NCBI GenBank assembly: GCA_020543525.1
Contig: JAHYIO010000001.1
Span: 2,914,001 to 2,978,000, forward strand
Direction: 5' to 3'
Length of the DNA: 64,000 bases
Source: Coriolopsis trogii
Taxonomy: Eukaryota; Basidiomycota; Agaricomycetes; Polyporales; Polyporaceae
Part shown: positions 24,156 through 36,414 of the stretch, one piece after another
Numbering within the stretch: position 1 is the stretch's first letter
Layout: each line of letters starts with the position of its first letter
Notes under the pieces: generated by a model
Seen by the model: only the letters and a program-made list of their open reading frames with translations
Told to the model about the DNA's origin: nothing
The model's database searches: none
Translations under genes and position numbers: made by a program

Positions 24156-26339
24156 TCATGCAAGCCACCCGCGGACGTCGACACGCGACGATGCAACGGT
24201 GGGAGTGGCGGGTGCCGTGAGACCGATGAAGGACTTCCGGCGACCCTCCGATTTGAACGTCGCCACGCGCGGTGTCGACAGTGTGGGGAACGGATAGGCG
24301 TTCGACGTGATCGTGAGCGTCGAAGGGGTCCGAGTCGCCGCGAGCGTGGGGGATGGCGGGAAGACAAACAGAGTCTGGGAGGGTGTCGCAAGAGGCTTTG
24401 ATTTTGAGGGCGTGGACTTGAGCATGTTGCGCAGATGCGCAGGCGGGGTCTCCGGTTTGCGCGATTCCGTACGTGGGCGAGAGGATATGGGTGCATTGAC
24501 GGGGACAATGGGTGACGCAGGGACCGCAGGAAGGATGCCGAGTGGTGGTGGCCGACGACGAGGTTTCGCAGTGCGATTCGGACGAGGGGTGATATCGAAT
24601 GACGATTTCACCGCTGTAGCCGGCACTGGAGGAAGACTGAACTTGGCCTTGTGAGCGGGAGCTGAAGGGGGAAGTGAGAGACCCGGTGGGCGGCGTGTAG
24701 GACGCGCGGTGAGGCATGCCGACGGAGGTGGGCTGAAGACGTCGGTGGGCGGCACAGGCTCGGTGGCCGAATCGCCGCTCGACTCATCCTCCGTTGGCTC
24801 TGTGCTGGAACTTGCAGCAAAGCTGAAGCCATTAAAGTCCCGCCGGGTGCCGAGAAGTTCCGGTTCCTCATCTTCCTCAACGAGATCTTCGGTCAGGACA
24901 CTGCTGGTAGTGAGTGTACTGGCAACGGAGCCTTTCCGTTTGCGACTGCTGCCATACTTCGACCGCCAAGCTGCGCCCATGCCGATACCCTGACCGGTGC
25001 CAGTGGAGCTGAGGGAAGAGGAGGACGCCTTTCGAGCGATGATGCGGTCTTCCATAGCCTGGTCCAATGCCTTGGCTTCTTGCATGACCTCCATACTCTC
25101 ACGATCGTCCTCAGCATCTGTCTCCTCCATAGCGAGACGACGACGGCCCCAGTCCTCCTCTGCAGAGAGCTCGGACGGCGTCGGGGAGGCGTTTCCTCCT
25201 TTCAACGAGCGCTCATAATCGAGGAGCTGGTAAATCAAGCTGCGGTTGAAAATGGTCGTGAGAAGGTTGACACCCTCGTGGGGTTCCATGTCAAGACTTA
25301 CGACATGTTGGGGCCGACCCATTTACTTTTCTCTTTCACGAACGAGTAAGCAGCTTGCATCCCCTTGAGCGCCCATACTTCTGGGGGAACGTTTGGGGAA
25401 CGCTCAGCTGCAGCCCTCATGACGAGCGCGATCACCAGTGTCGCTGAGCGAGAAACCCCACACTGGCAGCTGTGAAAGGGAAATTATGGATCAGCGGCGG
25501 CAAGGCCTTGCCAAGGAGGATACACACTGTACAAGCACGCCATCTCCACGTTCCAAGGCTTTATCGACGTATGCAAAGGCTGCTGGGAAGCCTTGTGTGA
25601 CGAGATCAGCCTGGCCGTGAGACCAGTGTAGCTTGAGATAGTGCATGGCGGGTCTGCCGGTAGGCAGATGCGCCGGACGATAGGTGGAGTCTTGCTCAGT
25701 GGTGGCTTCGGTGATTGTGGTGTTCAAGTCGGGCGTCGACATGAACGGACGGTGAGGTTGCGTGAGCTGGTCAAAGTCAGTCTGAACTTCCTTGGCTACG
25801 TTCAGGATGGACTTGATTCCCCGCTCTCTGAGACCTCTCCAATCTCGAACGTTATCCTCCGAACCAAGCCAAATTCCAGGCAAAATCTGAATGGGACCAT
25901 CGGCGTAGGGAACGGTGGGAGATCCATCGCCGTCCTCTCCCTTTCTCCTCAGAAGATTCGTGCTTGTGTTGGGGAGGGAGATGATGGACGGACGGCGCTT
26001 TGATTGGGCCGAGGGATCGTATATACTTCCTGGGGGATGGTGGGGCTCCACCGCGGAGGGGGGACCGAGGGAAGTGGCCGAGGACTGAGCAGATGGCAAG
26101 GTGATTGATAGCTTTTTCATGTTGCGGAGGGAACGAGGTTTGCTGGGGGAGGGAAGGATGAAAGAATCTGCGTCAGAAGTAGTTGAAGAGAGGGTCGAAG
26201 CGGACGCGGAGCTGTCGCTCGAGAAGAACGCTATGCCAGGGTTGTGGACGGGCGTGTCGATGTGAAGGGGAGTTGGGGGACCCTTGCGGCGTGGAGGGAG
26301 GGCAGACTGCGGGCGAGGAGTTGCGGCGTCCATGCTCAT
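24156..26339 (-). CDS. Dual-specificity protein phosphatase (MAP-kinase phosphatase type)
   Basis: Removes phosphate from Tyr and Ser/Thr, probably on MAP kinases as Msg5/Pmp1 do. The start at 26339 opens ~130 disordered residues. The catalytic domain begins at GPIQILPGIWLGSEDNVRDW and continues through IKSILNVAKEV, LKLHWSHGQADL and FAYVDKALERGDGVLV. An intron falls exactly in the active site: the exon ends after Val and CA, and the next exon supplies C TGC, giving HCQCGVSRSATLVIALVMRA, the canonical HCX5R signature. A second intron separates WVGPNMS from LIYQLLDYERSLKGG. The C-terminal ~350 residues are Ser/Pro-rich and disordered, with short basic-hydrophobic patches that could be kinase-docking sites. 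Stop at 24156. The exact MAPK target is not evident. Confidence 0.9.
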
Positions 26340-27578
26340 GGCTGATTCTTCACGCCGGCGTGTAGATAGCGTTGATGGCTGGAAGCTGAATGGGGATGCC
26401 AGCGGGCAGACGGCCGGCTGGGGAAGGGAGAAAGTATGAACGGGAAAAGAAAATTAAACGAGGAAGACGGAAGGGATGGAGAGACCCCAGCAAGGCGGAG
26501 AGGGAGGGAGGGGGAGGACAAGGACGACGGGTGCGGGAGGAGCGGCCCATAAACTCGAACGCGGGCGCTTCACGGGGTGCGTTACTCGCTGTTTGTGACG
26601 CTTTGGTCCCTGTGGCCGCGACGACCACCGCACACGCCCTGCCTTGTCCACACCCCGCGCTCCCTGCCCTCCCGCTCTTTGCAGCCGTCCCCACCTGTCT
26701 CCGGAGTCGGTCTCCTGCAGTACACCTCGTCGTCGTTCTCGCCCACGCGACACCCATGCAGTCAATTGAGCTCATCACTCGCCTCCGTGATCTGCACTCC
26801 CCATCCGTCGTCTGCAATCACGCACGATCTACAGGCACTTTCTCGCTCTCTCTCTCCTGAATTTGCCCCCGCCATCACATCACAACGGCCTTTACCATCG
26901 CCCGCCCCCGACGCATCTGCAGAACCCTGAGCGTCCATCTCAGTCACCCTGAGTTCACTGTCTACACGCTCCCGCTTCCTTTCTCCCGGTCCCGCTTAGC
27001 GTGTAGATTGGCTTGTACGACAGGCGTGCTCGCACAGCCAAAAGTCGCTATGACACTTCTCTCATCGTCGTCACTTCCACCCGAGCTAAAGCTTGAGTAT
27101 TCCCGCATGGCTACTTGGAGTAGTCTCATTCACTCAGACTATTGTGATCCTCCAGGCTTTACACGCACAGAGGGCTCCGGAGTCTTTCCGCATCATGTCG
27201 GCATTCATTAGCCCAGTGCTGTAGTTCCGGCTCAGTCGCACCGCCCGCCGTTACAGTTCAATCTTATTGTCCCAAAGTATGCTTTGCTTGCATTCAAATA
27301 ACCACCGTCACGGTCCGCTGTCGTGCGGTTTCCGCACAGTCTCTTTCTGGCTGCTTGTTTGTCCACGTGTTATACATTGTCCAAGCCAGCGTCGCGTTGG
27401 CAACCGTAAATCAAGTCACGTCCTCTTATGCGAGCGCTCCGGGGAGGGAAAGTCTTGGGCCTCGGCAAATCCAGGCGCGCACGGCGCGCCCCGCCCGGAC
27501 GCGCAATCACCCACGTTTCCCCAACAAAGTGGTCCGAGTCTCGCGTCTCCGAATCTGGAGTTATGTAAACTTGCTAGC
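26340..27578. other. Divergent intergenic, 1.24 kb
   Basis: Separates the phosphatase start from the cytochrome b5 reductase start and contains both upstream regions. Strong strand asymmetry is seen (purine-rich on the plus strand near 26400-26560, then C/T-rich), typical of fungal 5' UTR and promoter DNA. No supported gene. Confidence 0.5.
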
Positions 27579-28996
<1,418 letters not shown>

Positions 28997-29497
28997 GTGC
29001 ATGTCGTGTGCTTGGTTTTGTCTATAGAAATGGTGCTTCATGTGTGGTCCTATCGCAAATATCATTGGTATAATCTTGCGTCATTGACGTTCCGAACGAT
29101 GGATGCTCGAGTTCACATGTGTTCATGCCGTCACATGAGGAACACTTGGATCACAAACGACAAAGTTCTGCCTGGTTCACCGTTGTGCGCGCTTGGAAGA
29201 TGGTTTCATACCAAAACGAGTCAGGTGCACTGCCACAAGGCGCGTTGTGGCCGCGTTCTATTCACGTCCACCTCGCCGGTCGTACTGCTGCAGCTACTTC
29301 CTGTGCATGTGGCCCATCCTACTACGAACAACCATCCGTCGAGCACTCATTGCACAAGTCCAAGTACCGTCAGACTTGCAGATACAAACACTCCCTAACT
29401 TGGTGACGTAATACTTGTTGTAAGTACAGTAGTTGCGCTTGTTTCTTTTCCCCAACTTCTTCGTCCAACTGAGCACGTTCAACGCCAGCTCAAGGCC
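28997..29497. other. Intergenic, 0.5 kb
   Basis: The 3' flank of the reductase gene and upstream region of the first BTB gene. Nothing else recognised. Confidence 0.5.
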
Positions 29498-30519
29498 ATG
29501 GCATCGACACCGACGCCGACACCGACTCCCGAGTCTCCGGCCAGTGAGCCTCAAGGCGCCACGTTTCATCCCTTATTCTCTTCGCCCGACGCAGACCTCA
29601 TCCTGAGCTCGCGGGAGCGCAAGACCCTCTTTCGCATACGCTCGGAGACCATGAGCCGCACATCCGCCTGGTTCCGCACGATGCTCACCCTCCCGCAGAG
29701 TGCCTCCGACCGCCCGGCCGAGCCCATCCCGGTCGACGAGCCCGCCGACGTCCTCGCCGCGCTCCTCTCGACCGTGAGCGGGATCGACCTGCCCGAGTCG
29801 ACCGACGTCGACTTCCTCCAATCCGTCCTCTACGCGGCCGAAAAGTACGAGATGCCGGCGGCGCTCGCCGCCCTCCGCCTCGCCCTCTTCTCACCCTTCC
29901 TCTCCCCCGCGCCGTCGCCCCTCCGGCTGTACGGGATCGCGTGGCGGATGTCGTGGGAGCGCGAGGCACAGCACGCCGCTGCGCGCACGCTCGCGCTCGA
30001 CCTCCTCGCGCCGGACGTCCTGCCGGAGCTCGTCCGGCTCGAGCCTGCGCCTCGGGAGCGCCTCGTCGCGCTCCACCGCGCGCGGCGGGACGCGCTCTGG
30101 GCGGGGCTCGACGACCCGACGGCCTTCTACGCGAACTTGCGCGTGACGGCGTGCAACAGGAACGACGGGCAGAGCCGGTGCGCGGCCGTACTCGACCATG
30201 GGGCGTGGTTCGCGTTCAAGTATGCGCTCGCGCGCAGGCTGGAGGGGCAGCCTGTCGGCGTGGACGGCTTCGACGAGGGCTTTTACCAGATGCGCGAGTT
30301 TTGGGATCTGAGGATGGCCCATTGTGTGGTGTGCAAGCGGATCGTGTACAATATGCCGAACACGCTCGAGAATTTGCAGAAGATTGTGCGGGAGCTTCCG
30401 AAGACGGTTGAGGTGCGTGTGCCGTGCGGGTGCTTTCTGTTGTCGTGTCTGAAACGCTGATTGCACATGTTGTCATTTGCTCTCGAATGCCCTTCGTGTC
30501 GCTCGCTTAGTGGCCTTGA
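29498..30519 (+). CDS. BTB/POZ domain protein, copy 1
   Basis: The start at 29498 gives a Thr-Pro repeat followed by a BTB domain at residues ~25-130: DADLILSSRERKTLFRIRSE, TSAWFRTML, then PADVLAALLSTVSGIDLPES and FLQSVLYAAEKYEMPAALAA. BTB domains dimerise and often bridge Cullin-3 ligases. The C-terminal half is helical, with a Cys-x-x-Cys pair (AHCVVCKRI). The open frame runs on to 30460, but a GTGCGT donor after the codons for Lys-Thr-Val-Glu (about 30413) and a cgcttag acceptor at 30510 add Trp-Pro and a TGA at 30517. The neighbouring paralogue has the same intron and the same Trp-Pro ending, which supports this join. The region around 29700-30250 is very GC-rich. Role unknown. Confidence 0.82.
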
Positions 30520-31375
30520 AGGAACGCAAGAAGAGACCACGCACTACTTCCAGTCCGCGATCGCTGGATTGTACATTTGCAAGATCCTAATGCAGAAACT
30601 GTTGTCTGTCATACTTCTAGCCAGCTCGGGCCAATCTGGGAAAGTGAGCTCCGAAGCGTAGACTGCAGGAAAAAAACAACACGCTCCTGTAGGTATAAAG
30701 ATCAGGAAAGGAAAAGCCCAACTACGGCGTTGGTAGCGGATAGCTGCAAGTCGATCTTACCATTAGGTGTCGGGAATGAGCGTGATGTTCAGAGTCGACT
30801 CAGAGGCCTGCAAGAGAATCTGTAAGTGAGTCCTAGTCCTGTACATGGATTTGGTTCTGGCACAATTCGTACTACGGGGTCCCAATATGATTTTCCAAAT
30901 TTCCAGAAGGCGCCATACAGCGAGTATTGCAATATTGCAACCCATTGTCTCACCAGCAGCACAAGGGTCGGGGATCAGACCAAGCCTTCAACAATTGTAC
31001 GTGTACGTAGGCTGATCCTTTTTGCTCACTGAATAAACACTCAACTCGTACTTCAAGCAGCGTCAAGTCGGACCGAGCGATGATCTGATTGCTGTCAGAA
31101 TTAGCAAACTATTCGAGGAAGCGCTACGTGCAACCCGGACTCCATGCAATTTCAAGACCGGAACGGATTCCAGAGAGCGCAAGTACAAATGCTCGGCACG
31201 CCATGTCCGTTTGACCAATGACAAAGTTGTTGCGTGGATGAACCTTGAGTTTAATTACCAGGGCACATCGATGGAGCAGCATGCAGGGCTTTCTTCTGCG
31301 TTTACCCTCGTCAGACAAGGTCGGCTTGTCTTTCCTCCGCAAGTACTGAATTCTGATCGTTACCAAGTACTGCAG
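30520..31375. other. Intergenic between the tandem BTB genes, 0.86 kb
   Basis: Holds the 3' flank of copy 1 and the upstream region of copy 2. No further BTB fragment or transposon end was recognised. Confidence 0.45.
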
Positions 31376-32273
31376 ATGGCCCGCACAGGGACGACACACC
31401 CGACCTTTGTTAGTGTTTTCCCCAACGCTGACGTTCATATTCTTTCGGCGGATGGCATTCTGTTCCCCATGTCATCGGAAACCCTCACGCGCACCTCGAA
31501 GTGGTTCCAAAACATCCTCAAGAACACCTCACCACCTCTCCAAGACATCTCCGTGAGCGAGACCTCAGACGTGCTGGCGGCCTTGCTGCTGTTGATCAGC
31601 GGCGTCGAAGTGCCGCCCCTCAACGACGCGGACTTCATCGAGCTCCTTCTCATCGCCGCGCTCAAGTACGATATGTCCATGCCCCTCTCTCTCCTCTGCA
31701 CTATACGACCGGCGTTCTTCGCGAAGTTATCCCCCATCAGAGCGTACGGCATAGCATGCAGACTCTCGATCGAAGAAGAGGCGAATAGGGCTGCTACACG
31801 TACCCTCGCGATCGACATCATGGCACTGGAGCATCTGGAAGATCTCCGGGGTCTGGAGTCGGCCCACCTTGTCAAATTGCTCCTACTCCACGACCGGAGA
31901 CGTAAGGCAGTTGCCGTAGGTTTAGACTCTCCGGATAACTTCAATGCGGTGACACCAGGACGGCGTTGCGTTTGTGGGGAGTTGCAGGACAGCACTGCCT
32001 GGTGGTCCCTCAGGCTCGCATGGAATCAGGAACCATGGAGGTTTCTTGCTCTGGAAGAGGACAACCTCTCATCGAAGACTATACCCGGCTAGAAGCAGCG
32101 TTGACGTCGCAGTGCAGTCGATGCTCCTGTACCTATTACGATAGTGCGGAAGCCCTGAAGAATTTGATCAGCATCGCAAAAGCCCTCCCTCACACTGTCG
32201 ATGTATGTCTACTAGTAGATCTGTGCCTGTTCCGCGGACGTTCAGATGCTTTCTCCCGTTGCAGTGGCCATGA
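31376..32273 (+). pseudogene. BTB/POZ domain protein, copy 2, with a frame break
   Basis: A paralogue of the gene 0.9 kb upstream, in the same orientation. From Met at 31376 it aligns over the BTB domain (DGILFPMSSETLTRTSKWFQ, DVLAALLLLISGVEVPP, FIELLLIAALKYDMSMPL) and over the helical half (IRAYGIACRLSIEEEANRAA). At about 32055-32070 the matching frame changes: the first frame stops at TAG at 32090, while homology resumes in another frame as IEDYTRLEAALTSQCSRC. It continues to LPHTVD, a conserved intron (GTATGT ... GTTGCAG) and a Trp-Pro-stop ending at 32271. No GT-AG intron of usable length explains the switch. One missing base (or two extra) would: this may be a recent inactivating mutation or a sequence error. 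Confidence 0.7.
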
Positions 32274-32940
32274 CGTTTGCTCCAGAGCGAATCCATCCTT
32301 CTCGATGATTGTGTTGTAGCTGTCAGACTGGGTACAGTTGATATCGGTGGCATTGGGTGGGGTGGAAGAACGGTCGTGTCAGCCTGGACCTTCGGGAGGC
32401 TGTGAGCATATACCGGGCGCAAAACACATGTCCATTTAACCGTCGGGGATACAGTATCTGAAGTATGCCTAGAGTCAGCCCGCATGTATGTCACGTTCAT
32501 GATGGACAGGCCCGTCTCCATCGCTCGGAGTACAGCAGAAGCCGGATTGTTTTACAAAGGCACAAGCAAACTCACTGCACTGCAACGCGCCCACGTGACT
32601 TGAGGAAGCGTTTGTCACCCTAGCATATCGGCGATGGCAGGTGCATATTGAATATGCTAAGATGGGTGGTATCGCCATCGCCAGACAAGTTCGCGCGAGT
32701 CTATACAGTTGCTGACATTTTGGAGAAGTCACGAGCGGGCATTGTTGACGGAAATGAATGCCTGTCAACAAAGACAGCAGGTCTCCACTGGTCGCCGGTA
32801 TTCGCCGTAGGTTTGATGAACATGGTGGTCGGAGTGCATCGCGACCGGACTGCAGAATATAAAAGCACATGAGCCATCGATTCCTATCCTCATCGACTCG
32901 CCCCCTTTTCACTTCTTCGCCTCCTTCACGAACACAAGCC
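32274..32940. other. Intergenic, 0.67 kb: GST upstream region
   Basis: Separates BTB copy 2 from the GST-like gene. A TATA-like tataaaag lies near 32858-32866, about 80 bases before the GST start. Nothing else recognised. Confidence 0.5.
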
Positions 32941-34080
32941 ATGTCCAAGGTGACCTTACGGGCGACGGGAGTTGGTCTTAGAACTCTGCACTGACGCATC
33001 GTGCAGCCCGTTTTGTACACTTTTGGCATGTCCGTCTGGGCCGCCGCTGGCGAACTCGCTGTGTCAGTCAACGCAGTGGTCCTTCGTGTCCATGTCGCTG
33101 ATAGCACTCCCTGAAGCTACGAGCTGGGGTACTCTGACTCGGTCGATATCAAGGTTCTCAACCTTGCTGAGGGCGCCAACTTCGACCCCGAGTTCCTGAG
33201 GATTGTGCGTGAGATAGCTGCAGTCCTCTCACATACCCCGTCCGAAGCCCGAGCTTGACTGATATGTTCCTTGACCCAACAGAACCCGCACGGCACGTTG
33301 CCCACGCTCGTCGTAGATGGCAAGACGTACACGAGCACCAAAGACGTCATATCCTATCTTGCCCGGAACGCACCCAAGAAAGTCGCCAGCAGCACCTCGT
33401 TGACCGACAAGGTCCACGAGGACAAGTACGACCCCAACGCGCCCATGCTTCTCTCGGTACGTCCGATGTGTTGCATACGAGACCATGGGCCAGTCTGATG
33501 AGTGCGCAAACAAGCGCAACGAGGACGAATTGAATGCGCACAGATCCAGTTTCCCGAGTGTCTTCCTCCAGAACCGTGAGTGGCACCGATCCATACCGCT
33601 GCCGGCGTCATCGAGCGAGATGCTGACGGGTCGTCTGGCCCAGGCCAGAACGCGCTTGACAGGTACTCCGCTCTCCCCGAAGCGGCGCCATTCCAGGACT
33701 TCTACCAGTCCAAGAAGGCTGCCAACGGGGGCTTACTCGCCTTGTACAAGGGCCAGGTGCCGGCAGAAGCGATCAAGGCCTTCTACGATCAGTCGACCGC
33801 ACATTGGCAGTCGCTCGTGACCTTCATCCTCGAGGAGCTCCCTGCCGCGCTCCCCGACTCTGGCTTCCTGGCCGGCGCAGAACCGGGCGAGGACGACTTC
33901 CATGTCGCCGCCTGGCTTGCCCGCATCGTGTCCCTGGTCGGGGGAAAGAACGACAAGGAGGGTGTCAAGGCACTAGAGAAGGAGACAAAGCAGCCCATCC
34001 CGCACAAGGTTGCTGCCTACTGGGCCGCATGGATTGAGCGGCCTAGCTTCCAGAAGGTGTACAAGGGGGGTCTTCACTAA
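32941..34080 (+). CDS. Glutathione-S-transferase-like protein
   Basis: A soluble two-domain GST-fold protein, probably for detoxification or glutathione-dependent reduction. Its first exon is only nine bases (Met-Ser-Lys) before an intron; the next starts PVLYTFGMSVWAAAGELAV. The thioredoxin-like N-domain has the conserved NPHGTLPTLVVDGKTY (cis-Pro loop) and a following Ser-containing helix (STKDVISYLARN). The C-terminal all-helical domain includes FYQSKKAANGGLLALYKGQV, HWQSLVTFILEEL, FLAGAEPGEDDFHVAAWLAR and ends YWAAWIERPSFQKVYKGGLH at a TAA at 34078. Five introns are inferred. The N-terminal catalytic position appears to be Ser rather than Cys, but class assignment is uncertain. Confidence 0.9.
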
Positions 34081-34190
34081 AAGGACAGGTATCCCGTTTA
34101 CTCTAGAATACCCGTAACGTATCAGCACGTCACTATCTGTCAATAGTATCTCGGAACTGTTATGCCTAGCGCACCTGATGGAGGCCTCAC

Positions 34191-35263
34191 TCAGATGTCC
34201 TGTCGGCGGCATCTACAAGTTTGCTTCGTCAACATATATGAATGCAGTCCGACAACGAAAGGCATACATGTACTGAGATCTGTGGAAGAACCCTCACGCA
34301 TCTCCAAATAGCACTCGAGTAGACTGTGCAACGCGTTTGATCAACTCTCGAGCATAGCACGACAGTTCTCAGGCAACTCACGTAGTCTCAATCTCCCTCG
34401 CTGCTCTCATGCCAACTATGTATTCCTGCTCGGTCGGTTCCCTTGCGGCGTGACGCGCGAGCTGGATAGCAGAGTCATAGTAGTGCAACGGTGTAAGTCC
34501 ATCTTCGTCCTTTCCCAGCAGCGGAATGATGAAGCGAAAGTGGTGCAGCATGCGTGCCTGTGGACGTAGAGGCGGATGTCTTGGTATCACTTGGTGTGCG
34601 AGTTTGTCTGTACAAGCCCAAACGGCCGAGCGTAGAGTGAGTCTTCCAGGAAACGCAAAGCCGAGTGTCTTACGGACCTATCTTGCGGATGGTATCGAGT
34701 AGTGATGTACGGAAGCGGATGCCCTCGTATTTCGTCCCCGGCCGTCCCCAACCCTCCTGGAAGCCGTCCTTTGGCCGCGACTCGTACGCAATGAGGCACG
34801 CGCGTGTGTACTCTTGCTGTATGTACTTGAACACGCTCTGTGGAAATGATCCATTGGCGAGAGTTCAGATCATGCCAAATGGCGAGGTAGACACACCTCT
34901 GGTGCATCGTTCCTGCCCAACGTATGGAATGTCTTCGAGATCCTCTGCAACCGCCTATGAACCGCGATCCGCCGCTTCAGGCAGAACGCCAACGAGATGA
35001 CCAGCTGGTAATCACAAGAAACACCAATCACAAGAAGGTCCTAGACGTTACCAGATGTGCCTACTTACCAGAACGACATAGGACGCTCCGATGACGACCG
35101 AATTGAAGTTCTTTACGATCGAGCGGTTGGGCGCCGTGCGTACCGCCTGGGACAGAAGGAACGCGCAGGAGATGGCAATAAACAAGGTCGTTATGAGCAC
35201 GAGAATGACATAGCAGAGATGCGAGAACGTCGACCTCCGGAAGAGATGGGACAGCTTCAACAT
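34191..35263 (-). CDS. Dlt1-like two-pass membrane protein
   Basis: The start at 35263 gives MLKLSHLFRRSTFSH, then two hydrophobic helices: LCYVILVLITTLFIAISCAF, and one split by an intron (VVIGASYVVLV joined to VISLAFCLKRRIAVHRRL). Conserved cytosolic blocks follow: RNDAPESVFKYIQQEYTRAC, YESRPKDGFQEGWGRPGTKY, EGIRFRTSLLDTIRKI, then MLHHFRFIIPLLGKDEDGL and YYDSAIQLARHAAREPTEQE. The frame closes at 34378, but a GTGAGT donor just there and a gttgcacag acceptor 58 bases on give LLECYLEMREGSSTDLS, a more family-like ending, with a TGA at 34191. I recall this layout as the fungal 'defect at low temperature 1' family, but that name is tentative. It is convergent with the GST gene. Confidence 0.7.
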
Positions 35264-35628
35264 GCAGGTTGAGAGCGAAGCGGGGCCCCACTCACTTTCG
35301 GACCTGCCGCGCCGCGGTCATGTGACTTGAGACGTGGCTCTTCAACCGCTCTTGGCAATGGGGCTCAGCGTCGAACATCCTGACTCGCTGGAGGTTCAAC
35401 GTTCAACGTTCAACGTTCAACCTCAGTCCAATGATTGAGTATCACGTGAACGTGGTGCGTAAGAAATGAGCATGTTCGCGCCTTGGGATCCCTTGCGTGA
35501 CACACAGACACACTGACCACATTCACCCAGGTATATATGTGAGCAACTGTGCGACTCGAACTCTCGAAGTAACAAAGTACATCAAAACGGCGGAGTCAGT
35601 CTAGTCATGATTCCGTCAAACTCGAAGA
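35264..35628. other. Intergenic, 0.37 kb, with 7-base tandem repeat
   Basis: Upstream region of the Dlt1-like gene and 3' flank of the small secreted-protein gene. Contains the gttcaac repeat (listed separately), a CACGTG-type palindrome near 35443, and a TATA-like tatatatg near 35533. Confidence 0.5.
35394..35421 (+). repeat. Four perfect tandem copies of gttcaac
   Basis: Exact 7-base unit repeated four times, flanked by gag on the left and ctc on the right so that gaggtt/aacctc ends pair. It lies about 130 bases upstream of the Dlt1-like start. It could be a slippage product or a cluster of factor-binding sites. Confidence 0.95.
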
Positions 35629-36414
35629 TCAGGCCATGAGAGTCATCACAATTCCAACAAAAGCGAGCGCAATCGATGGCTTCACGACACCGGCACCGTT
35701 AGAGCCCTCTGCGGTCGCAGAGGCCGAAGGTGTCGACGACGCCGGGGAAGTCGCGGTCCCCTCAGGTGCGCCGGGGTTGCTGGTAGAGCTGGCCTTCGCG
35801 ATGACCGCCTCGAGAGCCGAGGACGGGAATGCAGAAACGGTTTGGCCGCTGGGATCAAAGACCCCGTTGTACGCGACTGAGTACCCCGATGGAAGGCTGT
35901 GTGGACAATGTGTAAGAGCGAAGAGTAGACGTAGTGGCATATGCAACTTACGCAGTGATGGGCTCAGTCGGGGCGATGAAGCCGGACGGGTAGATGTTCG
36001 TCTAGAAAAGGTACACGGGTAAGTATCTGTTCGAGCTGACAGATGTAATGAGCACTGACCTTGATCGTGTACTGAACGGCAACAACGCGCATGGTGAGAA
36101 AAAGCAGGAAACGCAACGAACCGATCACTTACTCCGGTAGCAAGGCCGTTCTCACTCTACATACAGAAATTCAGCAAGAGGTCCTCAACAAAACGAATCT
36201 GAATGAACACACCAAGAACGAGTTGTCGATGACTGGGTGTCCCGAAGGCAGCGCACGCTCCGCTAAGCTGTCATGAACATATGGGCAGTCAGCACCATGG
36301 GGAGCTCATCGGTCAACATAGACATACAATGGGGTGGGCTCAGCATCAGGTGAAGGAGCTGCAATAGCAAGGCCAGCGAGAGCAAACACAGTGAAGATGG
36401 TGAATCGCGACATT
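35629..36414 (-). CDS. Small secreted protein, probably GPI-anchored, with micro-exons
   Basis: The start at 36414 gives a clear signal peptide (MSRFTIFTVFALAGLAIAAP). The mature part reads through SGHPVIDNSFL, SENGLATG, YTIK, TNIYPSGFIAPTEPITA and LPSGYSVAYNGVFDPSGQTV, then a Ser/Thr/Ala-rich stretch. The C-terminal hydrophobic tail (KPSIALAFVGIVMTLMA) follows small residues (Asn-Gly-Ala), the usual GPI-attachment layout. Each join has a GT-AG intron and keeps frame. SENGLATG is a 24-base exon and YTIK a 12-base exon, between introns of roughly 55-60 bases. No known domain was recognised; a cell-wall or surface role is inferred from topology only. Confidence 0.75.

Noticed and set aside
23285..24508. 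407-codon open frame on the minus strand
   Set aside because: It overlaps the phosphatase C-terminus in another frame and the purine/pyrimidine-skewed 3' region. The skew removes stop codons; the peptide is low-complexity with no domain.
29891..30466. 191-codon minus-strand frame and other long frames in this stretch
   Set aside because: Complement of the very GC-rich BTB coding sequence, where stops are rare in every frame.
32035..32090. An intron to explain the BTB copy 2 frame switch
   Set aside because: The only GT-AG pair here would give an intron of about 20 bases, below any workable spliceosomal size, and the aligned protein lengths fit a simple frame break.
32475..33107. 210-codon minus-strand frame upstream of the GST gene
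   Set aside because: Overlaps the GST first exons antisense and has no recognisable product.
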